Assembly (NCBI GenBank): GCA_003552585.1
Contig: PUNK01000010.1
Location: 50,471 to 114,470 of the forward strand
Source of the DNA: Thermoplasmata archaeon
GTDB lineage: Archaea; Thermoplasmatota; Thermoplasmata; Halarchaeoplasmatales; Halarchaeoplasmataceae
DNA: 64,000 nucleotides
Direction of reading: 5' to 3'
The notes beneath the pieces were generated by a model. That model saw only the letters and a list, made by a program, of their open reading frames with translations. It ran no database searches and was not told where the DNA came from. The position numbers and the translations under genes were made by a program. This document shows, piece by piece, positions 44,451 through 52,911 of the stretch (position 1 is the stretch's first letter; the number at the start of each line of letters is the position of its first letter).

Positions 44451-45392
44451 ATGTTCGAGAAGTTGAAGGAGAAGATATCCAATATTACAAAGTCTTCTAA
44501 AAAAGAGATAGAGGATTCTCCAGAAGAAGCTTTTGTCGAGGGATGGGGATCCAAGATAAAAGAAGGAAAACTCGATCCCATACTATGGGAACTCAAGATC
44601 GCACTCTTGGAAGCTGATGTAGCACTACCAGTAGTGGATGAGATACAGGAAGAGGTTAAGGAAAATCTTATGGGTAAAAAAGTGGGGAGAGGTTACGATA
44701 TAGAAGAGGTGATAGAAAGCGTCCTGAAAGATGCGGTTAGAGCGGCCCTTGATGTAGATGGCATGGACTTAGATAGATTCATAAAAACCTCTGATAAGCC
44801 CGTTTCGATAATGTTCGTTGGAGTGAATGGTACGGGAAAAACCACCACGATCGCTAAGATAGCCCATAGGCTCATCAAAAATGGATACAGTTGTGTTTTA
44901 TCAGCATCCGACACATTTCGTGCTGGAGCTCTTGAACAAATTCAGGAACACGGAAATAGATTAGGTGTTAAAGTGATTAAACATTCCAAAGGAAGTGATC
45001 CAGCAGCAGTAGGATATGATGCCGTGGAGCACGCCCAAGCTAGACACAAAGATGTTGTTTTGATAGATACTGCTGGAAGGATGCAGACAAACAAGAACTT
45101 GATGGATGAGATGGAAAAGATCAAAAGGGTGGTCGGTCCGGATTTGATAATATTCGTCGGAGATGCCTTGGCAGGTAGTGATGCTATAGAACAGGCAAAA
45201 AAATTCGACGAGAGTGTGGGAATAGACGGTGTGATACTTACCAAAATAGATGCTGATGCTAAAGGGGGTAGCGCTCTTTCTATCGGCCACACGGTCGGCA
45301 AGCCCATCTTATTTGTTGGTACTGGTGAGTCGTACGAGAACCTTCAAAGATTCGATTCGGAGTGGATGACTGAGAGATTATTTGGGAGTTGA
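44451..45392 (+). CDS. ftsY: signal recognition particle receptor FtsY
   Basis: SRP-receptor GTPase that docks SRP-bound ribosomes at the membrane. NG-domain motifs are all present: G1 GVNGTGKTTTIAKIAH, DTFRAGALEQ (insertion box), DTAGRMQTNKNLMDEM, TKIDADAKGG and the closing GTGESYENLQRFD. The N-terminal acidic A-region is short, so the protein has 313 aa. It is third in the LX-pfdA-ftsY cluster and overlaps the next gene by 4 bases. Confidence 0.96.
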   Translation: MFEKLKEKISNITKSSKKEIEDSPEEAFVEGWGSKIKEGKLDPILWELKIALLEADVALPVVDEIQEEVKENLMGKKVGRGYDIEEVIESVLKDAVRAALDVDGMDLDRFIKTSDKPVSIMFVGVNGTGKTTTIAKIAHRLIKNGYSCVLSASDTFRAGALEQIQEHGNRLGVKVIKHSKGSDPAAVGYDAVEHAQARHKDVVLIDTAGRMQTNKNLMDEMEKIKRVVGPDLIIFVGDALAGSDAIEQAKKFDESVGIDGVILTKIDADAKGGSALSIGHTVGKPILFVGTGESYENLQRFDSEWMTERLFGS

Positions 45393-46489
45393 ATAGGTTG
45401 AATTGGAAGAAACACGTTAGTAAAGGAAGGATCTTGGACTTTCCAGTTCTTCAACTGTTGATAACCTCTATAAAAAATAATCAAGGGCACCTTATAGTAA
45501 AGGCCAAGCCAGACGATGGTTCTGAGGGGCCAGTGGATAAGTTGATATCGATAGGTAGCAGCCCGGCCAACTACCACATAAAGATCATCTCCGATCGGAG
45601 CGATCATCTTAATAACTTAACATCGGCGATGTGTAGAAGCGGATTGGTTAAACCATACGACCTTGAAAAGGTAACCCATTCGATGATAGAATCTGAAGAC
45701 CTCGTTTTGGGATTGGATACAAATCTGATATACAACTGCATCGTTTCGGAACATTTACTCTCTGGATTTGAAAAAGCAAACCCTTTCTCTTACTCTAAAA
45801 TGCCTAACTGGCTCCTTTTAGCGGTTCCAGGGGTGGTTATGAAAGAGATCGAGAATGCAGCAAACCACAAGAAGAAAGGGAGACTCACACACATAGGGAG
45901 ACTGGGGTTCAGGGCTCTCCAAGAGATTATGGTTTTGCAGGAAAACAGAGGGAGTTCAGGTTCAGCAGTACTTGTAGTCGGATCAACAAATCCCCAGCAA
46001 CTGAGATATTCTGATGAGGACAGTTCCAAGATTGAAAACGCCGATTCGCTGATTAGGGACCAGTTCAGGAACTTTATAAGAGAACTAGACATGAGAAAAG
46101 GAGTTTATTTCCTGACTATGGACAAGACGAATGCATCGTTGGGAAGAGCTGAAGGACTTAACTCTATAAGGGTAAATCATCCAAAGATGTTGCGTACTGG
46201 GTACGATCTATACCAACTCGGAGAAGAAACGGTCCTGCTTGCGAGAATACTGTATGAGATAGCTGTAGAATTCGGCGTGATAGAGATTTCTTGGAAAGAG
46301 CATGGACGCATGCATTATTTTGAGCTTGATTCGGGATGGCAGTGGAAGAACATGGGACATTGGGAAAATTGGCAGTTGCTGTGCAGCGGATACGATAACC
46401 ATTTCTTTAGGGAGGTCAACAATTACGACGAGGTTGACGTGGAAAAGATAAGTAGTTATTGGAAAGAACTGCGTGAGGCTATGGTTTGA
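45389..46489 (+). CDS. PIN-domain protein
   Basis: A 366-aa archaeal protein whose centre is a PIN-type nuclease domain. Acidic residues are seen at LGLDTNLIYN, VVMKEIENAA, IENADSLIRDQFRNF and FLTMDKTNASLGRAEG, the usual four positions. It is flanked by about 110 N-terminal and 100 C-terminal residues of unknown fold. No antitoxin gene is beside it, and it is coupled to ftsY (TTG 45389 overlapping the ftsY stop), so it is more likely a housekeeping RNA-processing enzyme than a VapC toxin. TTG 45398 is an alternative start. Confidence 0.75.
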   Translation: MNRLNWKKHVSKGRILDFPVLQLLITSIKNNQGHLIVKAKPDDGSEGPVDKLISIGSSPANYHIKIISDRSDHLNNLTSAMCRSGLVKPYDLEKVTHSMIESEDLVLGLDTNLIYNCIVSEHLLSGFEKANPFSYSKMPNWLLLAVPGVVMKEIENAANHKKKGRLTHIGRLGFRALQEIMVLQENRGSSGSAVLVVGSTNPQQLRYSDEDSSKIENADSLIRDQFRNFIRELDMRKGVYFLTMDKTNASLGRAEGLNSIRVNHPKMLRTGYDLYQLGEETVLLARILYEIAVEFGVIEISWKEHGRMHYFELDSGWQWKNMGHWENWQLLCSGYDNHFFREVNNYDEVDVEKISSYWKELREAMV

Positions 46490-46553
46490 GACAAAATCTT
46501 TTTATAGTACGAAAACAAAGTATTAATAGTAGATTAAAGACGAAGGATTCAAT

Positions 46554-46976
46554 ATGCCAGAGGTTAATGATTTAAGTGATTGTGATACACTTACAGTCGA
46601 AAATCTAACACTCGCGATAAAAAACTGTGTTGATGGTCATGGCATGCAGAGAGCTGCTGCAAGAAACATGGCAGAGCATGTGTTGAACTTTTTTGGATAC
46701 CGAGATAGGATAATTGATAATATATTGGAGCAGGAAGATAGAGACGTATTCTACATGTTAGAGGATGCAGGATTGTTGACTACAGAGAGGGAGGAAACCA
46801 CCCTTTACGATGGAAGGGAATGGCGTATTCATTACTGGTTATTCAAAAAAGATAAAATTTTAAAACTTTTAGAAGAGGAAACTCCTGAAAGGGAGGATAA
46901 ATCAGAAGAGAAAAGTGTATATGATGATATCCCTGACGGTGTTTGGTCTTCTAGAATGGGTGTTGGTGACAAGTAA
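46554..46976 (+). CDS. small acidic protein, DUF6015-like
   Basis: A 140-aa acidic protein. The middle (AARNMAEHVLNFFGYRDRII, then DVFYMLEDAGLLTTEREE) resembles a family of archaeal proteins annotated DUF6015 in Thermoplasmata-type genomes; the segment ending in REWRIHYWLFKK looks like the wing of a winged-helix. It is probably a small HTH-like protein. The assignment is from memory of the pattern. A TATA-like TTTTTATAG lies about 50 bases upstream. The tRNA gene on the other strand follows. Confidence 0.6.
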   Translation: MPEVNDLSDCDTLTVENLTLAIKNCVDGHGMQRAAARNMAEHVLNFFGYRDRIIDNILEQEDRDVFYMLEDAGLLTTEREETTLYDGREWRIHYWLFKKDKILKLLEEETPEREDKSEEKSVYDDIPDGVWSSRMGVGDK

Positions 46977-47029
46977 ATATGGTGAAAAATGGGTCGCTGA
47001 GTGTTTCATCTAGGTTTTGATAGAGATGA

Positions 47030-47104
47030 TGGGCCCGCCGAAATTTGAATTCGGGTACCGGCGTCCCGAACGCCGAAGGATGGACCAAGCTACCCCACGG
47101 GCCC
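47030..47104 (-). tRNA. tRNA-Pro (anticodon CGG)
   Basis: A 75-base cloverleaf on the minus strand. The acceptor arms GGGCCCG and CGGGCCC pair completely and end in discriminator A. The D-arm region is GGGTAGCTTGG, typical of archaeal tRNA-Pro. The anticodon arm CGGCG-TTCGGGA-CGCCG has a 7-base loop with anticodon CGG at 47066-47068, reading CCG codons. The T arm is CCGAA-TTCAAAT-TTCGG. No intron and no encoded CCA is seen. A TATA-like CTTTTTATTAAC lies about 30 bases upstream. Confidence 0.96.
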
Positions 47105-47147
47105 AAATTATTGTTCACATGAGAAAGGCTGTTAATAAAAAGATTAC

Positions 47148-47549
47148 TCACATCACTGAATGTTCGAATATATTTTTAAGTACTTCATGCAAGTTCGTTT
47201 TGTTAACAGGATGATAGAACAGATGAGAACTGCAGTTGCAATCGCTGCATCCAAAATTTTTAACTTGGTCGAAATACTCTTCCAGCTGGTGAGCACATGA
47301 GCACTCCTCGTCCTTATCGCCTTCTTTTATCCATACATCTATTATCTTCGAGTATCTAAGTAGATAGTCTATATGCCAGTGCACCCTCTTTTGTTCTCTC
47401 ATATGACGATTGATCCTAGCCTCCAAACCGCTCTGTGCAGATCCCACATAAAGGTAATATCCTGACATAAATTTGATCGTGCCAAGTGCGCCGATCTCCA
47501 ATTCTCTATCCTTTTCTAGATAGATGACCAAACAGTAGACACCTTTCAT
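47148..47549 (-). CDS. GIY-YIG-like DUF123 protein
   Basis: A 134-aa member of the DUF123 group of GIY-YIG-like nucleases. It shows KGVYCLVIYL, the YYLYVGSAQSGLEARINRH core and a RVHWHIDYLLRY block, then a Cys-containing end (CSCAHQLEEYF, GCSDCNCSSHLFYH). The frame opens 16 codons earlier, but the ATG at 47549 gives the usual start and lies 4 bases after the stop of the gamma-glutamyltransferase gene with AAGGG upstream. The two are therefore likely co-transcribed. The cellular role of DUF123 is unknown. Confidence 0.85.
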   Translation of the reverse strand: MKGVYCLVIYLEKDRELEIGALGTIKFMSGYYLYVGSAQSGLEARINRHMREQKRVHWHIDYLLRYSKIIDVWIKEGDKDEECSCAHQLEEYFDQVKNFGCSDCNCSSHLFYHPVNKTNLHEVLKNIFEHSVM

Positions 47550-47553
47550 ATTT

Positions 47554-49134
47554 TCAATACCCTTGGGCTGTTCCATCGGCACGAGGATCACTGCCACCTG
47601 CTAAAACATTGCCATTCTTCCAAATAATCTGGCCTCTCCCAAATCGACCAGATTTATCGGAATATTCTATCTCATGTTCCTTCTTGGTGAGCTCTTTGAC
47701 CAAGTTGGTTGGAAAGCCACGTTCGACTATTACCTTTCTCCCCCTGATCCATCTCCATCGAGGAGCGTCTAAAGCCGCCTGAGGGTTGTGCTCAAAATCA
47801 AGAGAGTTCATGATCACCTGAAGGTGGCCTTGGGGCTGCATGAAACCACCCATGACTCCAAAAGGACCTACAGGTCCACCATCCTTTGAAAGGAATCCTG
47901 GGATGATAGTATGATATGGTCTTTTACCTGGTTCTAGAGAATTAGGGTGTCCAGGATCCAAGGAAAAAGAAGAACCTCGGTTCTGGAGGGCGATACCAGT
48001 ACCCGGTACCACCAGACCAGACCCAAAACCGTTGTAGTTGCTCTGTATGTAAGAGACCATGTTCCCTTGATCGTCTCCAGTAGCAAGATAAACCGTTCCT
48101 GAATCCCTAGATTTGCATATATCCGGATCCGAAGCATTTTCGGCTATCTGATCTTTGTAATTTTTGGAGAGCAATTCTTCAGGTGGGATCTGCATATAAG
48201 CTGGATCTGTTATGTGTTTTTTTCCATCTTTGAAAGCGATCTTTATGGCCTCTATCTGCTTGTGAAAAGTGTCAGCCGTATCCTTCTTTTCAAACTCGAA
48301 TTCCTTCATCATATTAAGTGCTAAAAGTGCAACTAATCCCTGGCCATTGGGAGGTAGTTCCCACACATCATAGCCCCTATAATTCACTCTAAGGGGATCG
48401 ACCCACTCCGGAGAGAAAGATGCTAAATCTGATCTCCTTATGAACCCTCCGTATTCCTCTGAGAATTCCTCTATCCTCATTGCCAGTTTACCCCTGTAAA
48501 AGGTCTCCGCTTTGGTCTCCGCTATTTTTCTTAGTGTGTCAGCATGATCCTTTGGTCTCCAAACGGTTCCGATTCTAGGTGCAGTGCCATCGGGTGCAAA
48601 GGTGTCGAACCAGTACTTGAATTCATCTCCAGTGAGTTTTTCATAAATCTTGCAGGCGGCTCTCCAATTTTTACCCACGACTGGTGAGATAGGGAACCCT
48701 TCCTCGGCATACTTTATCGACGGGGCCATAACTTCTTCGAAAGACAGTTCACCAAATCTCTCCCATAACTCCACCCACCCAGCTGTTACACCGGGAACGG
48801 TAACCGTTGGCCATCCATATTTAGGCATGCTTTTACCAGGGACATCTTCAAGAGTTATGCACTTAGGTGAAGGGCCGCTGGAGTTCAAACCATACAACTT
48901 TCCTCCACTCCATACCATGGCAAAACCATCTCCACCAAGACCGTTAGACGTGGGTTCAACTACGGTAAGGCAGGCGGCGACTGCCACTGCCGCATCAACG
49001 GCATTACCACCTTTCTTCATTATATCAAGTCCACCCTGTACTGCAAGAGGATGAGAAGTAGCCACCATCCCGTTACATGCAAAGGTCACCATCCTTTGAG
49101 ATGGGGAGGGATAAACAGTAGGATCATACCTCAT
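47554..49134 (-). CDS. gamma-glutamyltransferase family protein
   Basis: A 526-aa Ntn-hydrolase of the gamma-glutamyltranspeptidase family. The N-terminal half begins with GMVATSHPLAVQGGLDIMKK and GGNAVDAAVAVAACLTVVEP, both classic. Autocleavage should occur before the catalytic Thr in SRDSGTVYLATGDDQGN, after which MVSYIQSNYNGFGSG forms the substrate loop. No signal peptide is seen, so it acts inside the cell, as YwrD-type members do. It could cleave glutathione-like or other gamma-glutamyl compounds. The DUF123 gene follows directly. Confidence 0.9.
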   Translation of the reverse strand: MRYDPTVYPSPSQRMVTFACNGMVATSHPLAVQGGLDIMKKGGNAVDAAVAVAACLTVVEPTSNGLGGDGFAMVWSGGKLYGLNSSGPSPKCITLEDVPGKSMPKYGWPTVTVPGVTAGWVELWERFGELSFEEVMAPSIKYAEEGFPISPVVGKNWRAACKIYEKLTGDEFKYWFDTFAPDGTAPRIGTVWRPKDHADTLRKIAETKAETFYRGKLAMRIEEFSEEYGGFIRRSDLASFSPEWVDPLRVNYRGYDVWELPPNGQGLVALLALNMMKEFEFEKKDTADTFHKQIEAIKIAFKDGKKHITDPAYMQIPPEELLSKNYKDQIAENASDPDICKSRDSGTVYLATGDDQGNMVSYIQSNYNGFGSGLVVPGTGIALQNRGSSFSLDPGHPNSLEPGKRPYHTIIPGFLSKDGGPVGPFGVMGGFMQPQGHLQVIMNSLDFEHNPQAALDAPRWRWIRGRKVIVERGFPTNLVKELTKKEHEIEYSDKSGRFGRGQIIWKNGNVLAGGSDPRADGTAQGY

Positions 49135-49235
49135 AGAGCCGATTAAGTTGATACTTTGTTATTTATCTTTTGTAACTATATCAAATCAGCTAGGAAACAA
49201 AAATAATTATAACCTTCCAAAGGGATTACTTTGAC

Positions 49236-49619
49236 ATGAGATTGAACTTCCTTTCACCCCTGCTGTTCGTCTTCGGTCTTGTCCTTGTCATCCTTTCGGT
49301 AGTGAGAGGAGAAGCTGATTTTGCTCTTTTTCTTGTTTTTCCCGTTATATACGGAGGAGGCGTACTGCTCTTTGGTGGGATACTCCTGATATTCCTATCC
49401 TTCATAGTCTTACCTATCACTTGGATGCAAAATGTAGAAAAGCCGAAGGAACACCATATAAGAAAGACAAAGGGCAGTTTCGGAGGGGTTGTCTTCATAG
49501 GTCCTATCCCCATAGTATTTGGTAGCGAAAGAAGGGTGACGCGACTCATGCTCTATGTCGCCCTTGCACTGGCTGCACTCATGTTCGTATTGTACCTGTA
49601 TCTAATTTATTCAGGATAA
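49236..49619 (+). CDS. DUF131-family membrane protein
   Basis: A 127-aa membrane protein with three or four helices. The segment GSFGGVVFIGPIPIVFGSER is the signature of the archaeal DUF131 (TIGR00304) family. Two N-terminal helices (LLFVFGLVLVILSVV, GGVLLFGGILLIFLSFIVL) and one C-terminal helix flank it. The function is unknown. The M20 peptidase follows after 16 bases and is probably co-transcribed. Confidence 0.85.
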   Translation: MRLNFLSPLLFVFGLVLVILSVVRGEADFALFLVFPVIYGGGVLLFGGILLIFLSFIVLPITWMQNVEKPKEHHIRKTKGSFGGVVFIGPIPIVFGSERRVTRLMLYVALALAALMFVLYLYLIYSG

Positions 49620-49635
49620 AAGGATGTGAGAAAAT

Positions 49636-50685
49636 ATGAAAGAGTACATAAAGAAAAATGTGGCTGAAATAATCAAGATAAAAAGCGAGAGCAACGGTCC
49701 GATGAATGAGATCGTTGAATTCGTTAAAGAAAAGCTAAGTGACATCGGACTTGAACCTACTGTATTCGAGGGGGATGATCATTCACCAGTAGTCATCGCG
49801 ACACATGGAGAAGGAGGGGTTTGTTTTTCCGGGCACCTGGATACAGTCCCTCTGGGCGAAGGATGGACGAAGGAACAGGGTGAAATCATAGATGGAAAGA
49901 TCTATGGAAGGGGAGCTCTCGATATGAAGGGGCCTTGTATCTCCATGCTGACTGCTGCTTGGAAGATGAAAGAGGAGGATATACCCTTCACCCTGATATT
50001 TACGACGGATGAAGAGGTTTCCATGGCTGGGGCAAAGGCTGTGGCATCAAGGAAGGAGGTTAGAGAAGCCCCTGCAGTAGTAGTTTGTGAACCGACAAAC
50101 TTTTTGGTCGTGAATCAGGAGAAGGGTGTTTATCAGTTCGAGATTAAAACGAAAGGAGAAAATGCCCATGCAAGTATGCCTCAGATCGGAGAAAATGCCA
50201 TATCGAAAATGCTGCCTATACTCATCGACCTAGATAAAAAGGGAGAGTTGGATTCAGGACCAGAAATACTCACCTGCTGTGTGGACGTGGTCAAGGGTGG
50301 AAAGGCAACTAACGTGATACCTGACTCCTGTCGTGCTGAGGTAGATGTGCGTTTTCCATCCACATACAACTTTGATAGTTTGAAGGATTACCTTTTTGGA
50401 GATGTATCAGGTGAGTTTGAGTTGAAAACGATACAGTACCTACCCTCTGTAAAAGTGGAAGATGATAATCCCATGATAAAAAAGATGCTCGAGCTGGCAG
50501 ACACCGAAACTTGGTCGGTACCCTACGGAACCGAGATGGTGATGTTTGTGAAGGAAAATCCCAACACATTCATATTCGGACCAGGAGGTGTTGAGACAGC
50601 ACATCAACCTGACGAGCATATAAAGTTGAGTTCACTCATAGAAGTAGTGGATATTTACGTTAAATATGCTGAGGAGATGGCTTAG
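49636..50685 (+). CDS. M20-family peptidase/deacylase (ArgE/DapE-like)
   Basis: A 349-aa zinc metalloenzyme of the M20 family. Metal and catalytic residues are visible: FSGHLDTVPLGEGW (His, Asp), GRGALDMKGPC (bridging Asp), TTDEEVSMAGA (general base Glu and metal Glu), VVCEPTNFL and a final His in GVETAHQPDEHI. A dimerisation domain lies between, starting GENAHASMPQIGENAI. Substrates may be acetylornithine, succinyl-diaminopimelate or small peptides; the LysK/ArgE side seems as likely. GGATGTGAG precedes the start. Its stop overlaps the convergent small gene by 4 bases. Confidence 0.9.
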   Translation: MKEYIKKNVAEIIKIKSESNGPMNEIVEFVKEKLSDIGLEPTVFEGDDHSPVVIATHGEGGVCFSGHLDTVPLGEGWTKEQGEIIDGKIYGRGALDMKGPCISMLTAAWKMKEEDIPFTLIFTTDEEVSMAGAKAVASRKEVREAPAVVVCEPTNFLVVNQEKGVYQFEIKTKGENAHASMPQIGENAISKMLPILIDLDKKGELDSGPEILTCCVDVVKGGKATNVIPDSCRAEVDVRFPSTYNFDSLKDYLFGDVSGEFELKTIQYLPSVKVEDDNPMIKKMLELADTETWSVPYGTEMVMFVKENPNTFIFGPGGVETAHQPDEHIKLSSLIEVVDIYVKYAEEMA

Positions 50686-50942
50686 AAAAAGTCCAGTTTG
50701 CCCATCCCCGCTTTGGAAAGTATATCTCTTAGAGAGATGTCGTTCAGTTCACCGATCAGTTTCTTGACTATCTCAGAGTCCATCCCTGAAGCCCTCAGAT
50801 TTTTTTTGAATATCTTTCGTCTTTTATTCTGTTTCCTCTTCAAACGAAGATATAATAAAGGGAGTTTAAAGAGGAGGGGGAGCACGTGGACTAATGCTTT
50901 AACAAAGACTAGCGGTGCTCGATCCCCCTCTTCTCGCCTCAT
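50682..50942 (-). CDS. unknown small basic protein with possible membrane helix
   Basis: Not recognised. The 86-aa protein has a hydrophobic stretch at about residues 10-32 (LVFVKALVHVLPLLFKLPLL) followed by a very basic segment RLKRKQNKRRKIFKKNL and a helical C-terminal end. It starts immediately after the stop of the gene at 50943 (one-base step), so the two form one unit with the HTH gene upstream. Confidence 0.6.
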   Translation of the reverse strand: MRREEGDRAPLVFVKALVHVLPLLFKLPLLYLRLKRKQNKRRKIFKKNLRASGMDSEIVKKLIGELNDISLRDILSKAGMGKLDFF

Positions 50943-51308
50943 CTAATCCCATTCCTCTTTCATCTTGTCTTCTATTTTATTTTTGACGTTCTTCTTGATC
51001 TCATCGCTACTAAAGCCTTCGTGTCCCAATGCTCCTGTACTGCTGAGGGCTTCTCTTATGAGACTGCTCACGTCGCGTCCCTTCATGAAGTCCCTGGTAA
51101 GCTGATAGGCGTGTTCTTTCTCCATGCCTGCATCGACTAGCTCCTTGTAAAATTTGGCAGTACTTTTGGCAAGTTTTTCACTGTCTTCAGCATTATAGAC
51201 TGCCTCTATTATCCCCGATATAAGAGGAGGAACGGTCTCATTCAAGGTCTTCATGACCTCTTTTAGTTCTTTTATGTCGTCCATATCTTCCATATCCATT
51301 TTTTTCAC
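50943..51308 (-). CDS. unknown acidic helical protein
   Basis: Not recognised. The 121-aa protein is all-helical, with KELKEVMKTLNETVPPLISG, then YKELVDAGMEKEHAYQLTRD and a variable charged tail. The VDAGMEKEHAYQLTRDFM segment looks conserved in character (a four-helix-bundle protein), but I cannot name a family. The start has AGGTGAAAAAA ahead of the ATG. It is the middle gene of the minus-strand trio 51788-50682. Confidence 0.65.
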   Translation of the reverse strand: MKKMDMEDMDDIKELKEVMKTLNETVPPLISGIIEAVYNAEDSEKLAKSTAKFYKELVDAGMEKEHAYQLTRDFMKGRDVSSLIREALSSTGALGHEGFSSDEIKKNVKNKIEDKMKEEWD

Positions 51309-51332
51309 CTGTTCTGATATAGGGCGTGCAAC

Positions 51333-51788
51333 CTATATCTTTATACCGAGCAGTTTTGCCCACTTATCGAGAATGTATTCTGTAAGAACGTAGCCCTTTC
51401 CATGGGACTCCTCCATCTCTCTCACCACTTTTCTCTTTTCCAATTTTTTTAACCTATCCCTCACGGTATGTCGGGACGCAGATCCCCTCTTATGCCTCAA
51501 ACGTTCGGTGATTTGAGTAATGTTCAACGTACCTCCAGACGATAACATCAACTCGACTATCCCCTCCATGATAGGATCATCTATTTCAGGAAGTAAGGAA
51601 GGAGATACCTTTCCATGCCTCTTATAGAGTGAGAGCATCTGTATGTACTTCCTTTCGATCTCAGAGTTGGTCGATAGCTTATCCAATACGTTACTGTGAA
51701 GATTCATGAGATTCTCGAGCATTCGCTCAAGATTTTTGACCTGACCTTTAAGAGATCTTATCTCTTCTCGTAATTCATCTTCCGCCAT
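51333..51788 (-). CDS. coiled-coil plus winged-helix transcription regulator
   Basis: A protein of about 151 aa. Residues 3-45 form a coiled coil (ELREEIRSLKGQVKNLERML), and the second half is a wHTH (GGTLNITQITERLRHKRGSA, SRHTVRDRLKKLEKRKVVRE with the wing HGKGYVLTEY). The frame opens 9 codons earlier, but the ATG at 51788 is a better start. It precedes two unknown genes on the same strand (24-base gap) and is divergent from the small HTH gene at 51896. Confidence 0.75.
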   Translation of the reverse strand: MAEDELREEIRSLKGQVKNLERMLENLMNLHSNVLDKLSTNSEIERKYIQMLSLYKRHGKVSPSLLPEIDDPIMEGIVELMLSSGGTLNITQITERLRHKRGSASRHTVRDRLKKLEKRKVVREMEESHGKGYVLTEYILDKWAKLLGIKI

Positions 51789-51895
51789 TTGGAAGTCTAT
51801 AACACAGAATATCAATAAGATTTTTGGAGAATGTATTTTTCAAAAAACGTACTTCCTAAATGATTAAGTAGTATCAATGCATAAGTAAAATCAGC

Positions 51896-52243
51896 ATGAG
51901 CCCAAAGTTCTCTGTTGAAGATGTGGACTGTGAAACGGTACTCGACTGTTTATACGACCTTTCAAAGGTCGAAAAAAAGGTACTGTCAATCCTAGGAGAG
52001 GATGAAGAACTTAGAACACGTGATGTGGCGGAAGAGATCGATAAGGATCAAAGCACAGCCTACCGGGCTTTGGAGAAACTGGTGGGATGCGGGATAGTCT
52101 ACAAAGAAAAAAGGACCATCCGTAACGGAGGATACTATTACGTTTATTCCGCACGCCCAATGGAGCATGTGCAGGAGGAGGCAAAGGATTGCCTAAATGA
52201 ATGGTATGAGAATATGAAAGATGCGATCGATAATATGGATTGA
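51896..52243 (+). CDS. small TrmB-like winged-helix regulator
   Basis: A 115-aa HTH protein resembling the DNA-binding half of TrmB-type regulators: LSKVEKKVLSILGEDEELRT, RDVAEEIDKDQSTAYRALEK (recognition helix) and a beta wing GGYYYVYSARP. No sugar-binding domain follows; the C-terminal 30 residues form an acidic helix. The promoter region is shared with the divergent gene at 51788. It ends exactly before the stop of thioredoxin on the other strand. Confidence 0.8.
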   Translation: MSPKFSVEDVDCETVLDCLYDLSKVEKKVLSILGEDEELRTRDVAEEIDKDQSTAYRALEKLVGCGIVYKEKRTIRNGGYYYVYSARPMEHVQEEAKDCLNEWYENMKDAIDNMD

Positions 52244-52573
52244 TTATATCTCGAATACATCTTTAAACTTATCTTCGAATTCATCACGGGGAAGAGCTCC
52301 TTTTGCCTGATCTACTATTTCACCATTTTTTATGAACAAGAAAGCTGGTATGGACTGTATGCCATACCTGTTGGCGATGTTACTGTTTTTTTCCACATTT
52401 ACTTTGGCAAAGCTGATCTTTCCACGATAGTCCTCGGCAAGTTCTTTGATCGTTGGTTCGACCATTTTACAGGGTCCGCACCATGTTGCCCAAAAATCAA
52501 CCACTGCCTGTTCGTTTTCTTCTAAAAATTCATCGAAGGTTTCGTCATCTACGTCTCGTATCTCTCCGCTCAT
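52244..52573 (-). CDS. trxA: thioredoxin
   Basis: A 109-aa classical thioredoxin with the active site WATWCGPCKM (Cys32, Cys35), the cis-Pro loop in IQSIPAFLFIKNG and Asp26 in VVDFWA. It reduces protein disulfides in the cytosol and could recycle the class II ribonucleotide reductase in this window. The ATG is preceded by a strong GGAGGT, in contrast to the leaderless pattern of many neighbours. Confidence 0.95.
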   Translation of the reverse strand: MSGEIRDVDDETFDEFLEENEQAVVDFWATWCGPCKMVEPTIKELAEDYRGKISFAKVNVEKNSNIANRYGIQSIPAFLFIKNGEIVDQAKGALPRDEFEDKFKDVFEI

Positions 52574-52689
52574 CTAATTACCTCCATTTTTCAGGAAAGT
52601 TGTAAACAATCAAAACTATTTAGTTATTTGCTTTTAGGGTGTGATAATTCAAACAAACTTTATATCTTGGGATCGTGTGAAAGAGGTAG

Positions 52690-52908
52690 ATGAATTCTAG
52701 AGACAAGGAATACCTACGAAGGGCGTTGAAAAGCCAAAGACCCCATGAGAAATTTAATGCAGCACTTGCAAGAGAGGTAAGCGATGAATTGGAGAATAAA
52801 GAAGGATACCGGACTTATATAGACCTGATAAACAAGGTGAGGCGGAGGGCAAAAGAAAACGAGTCTACACAGGAAGATGCTGCTAAATCATTGATCAAGG
52901 GCGAATGA
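52690..52908 (+). CDS. unknown small charged protein
   Basis: Not recognised. The 72-aa highly charged, helical protein (YLRRALKSQRPHEKFNAALA, then DLINKVRRRAKENEST) has no Cys and no membrane segment. The ATG follows GAAAGAGGTAG and a TATA-like TTTATATC lies about 30 bases upstream, which supports it being a gene. It ends 3 bases before the clostripain-family gene on the other strand. Confidence 0.6.
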   Translation: MNSRDKEYLRRALKSQRPHEKFNAALAREVSDELENKEGYRTYIDLINKVRRRAKENESTQEDAAKSLIKGE

Positions 52909-52911
52909 TAT

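Noticed and set aside
46951..47214. Two frames of about 65 codons over the tRNA region
   Set aside because: They read through tRNA-Pro and are not genes.
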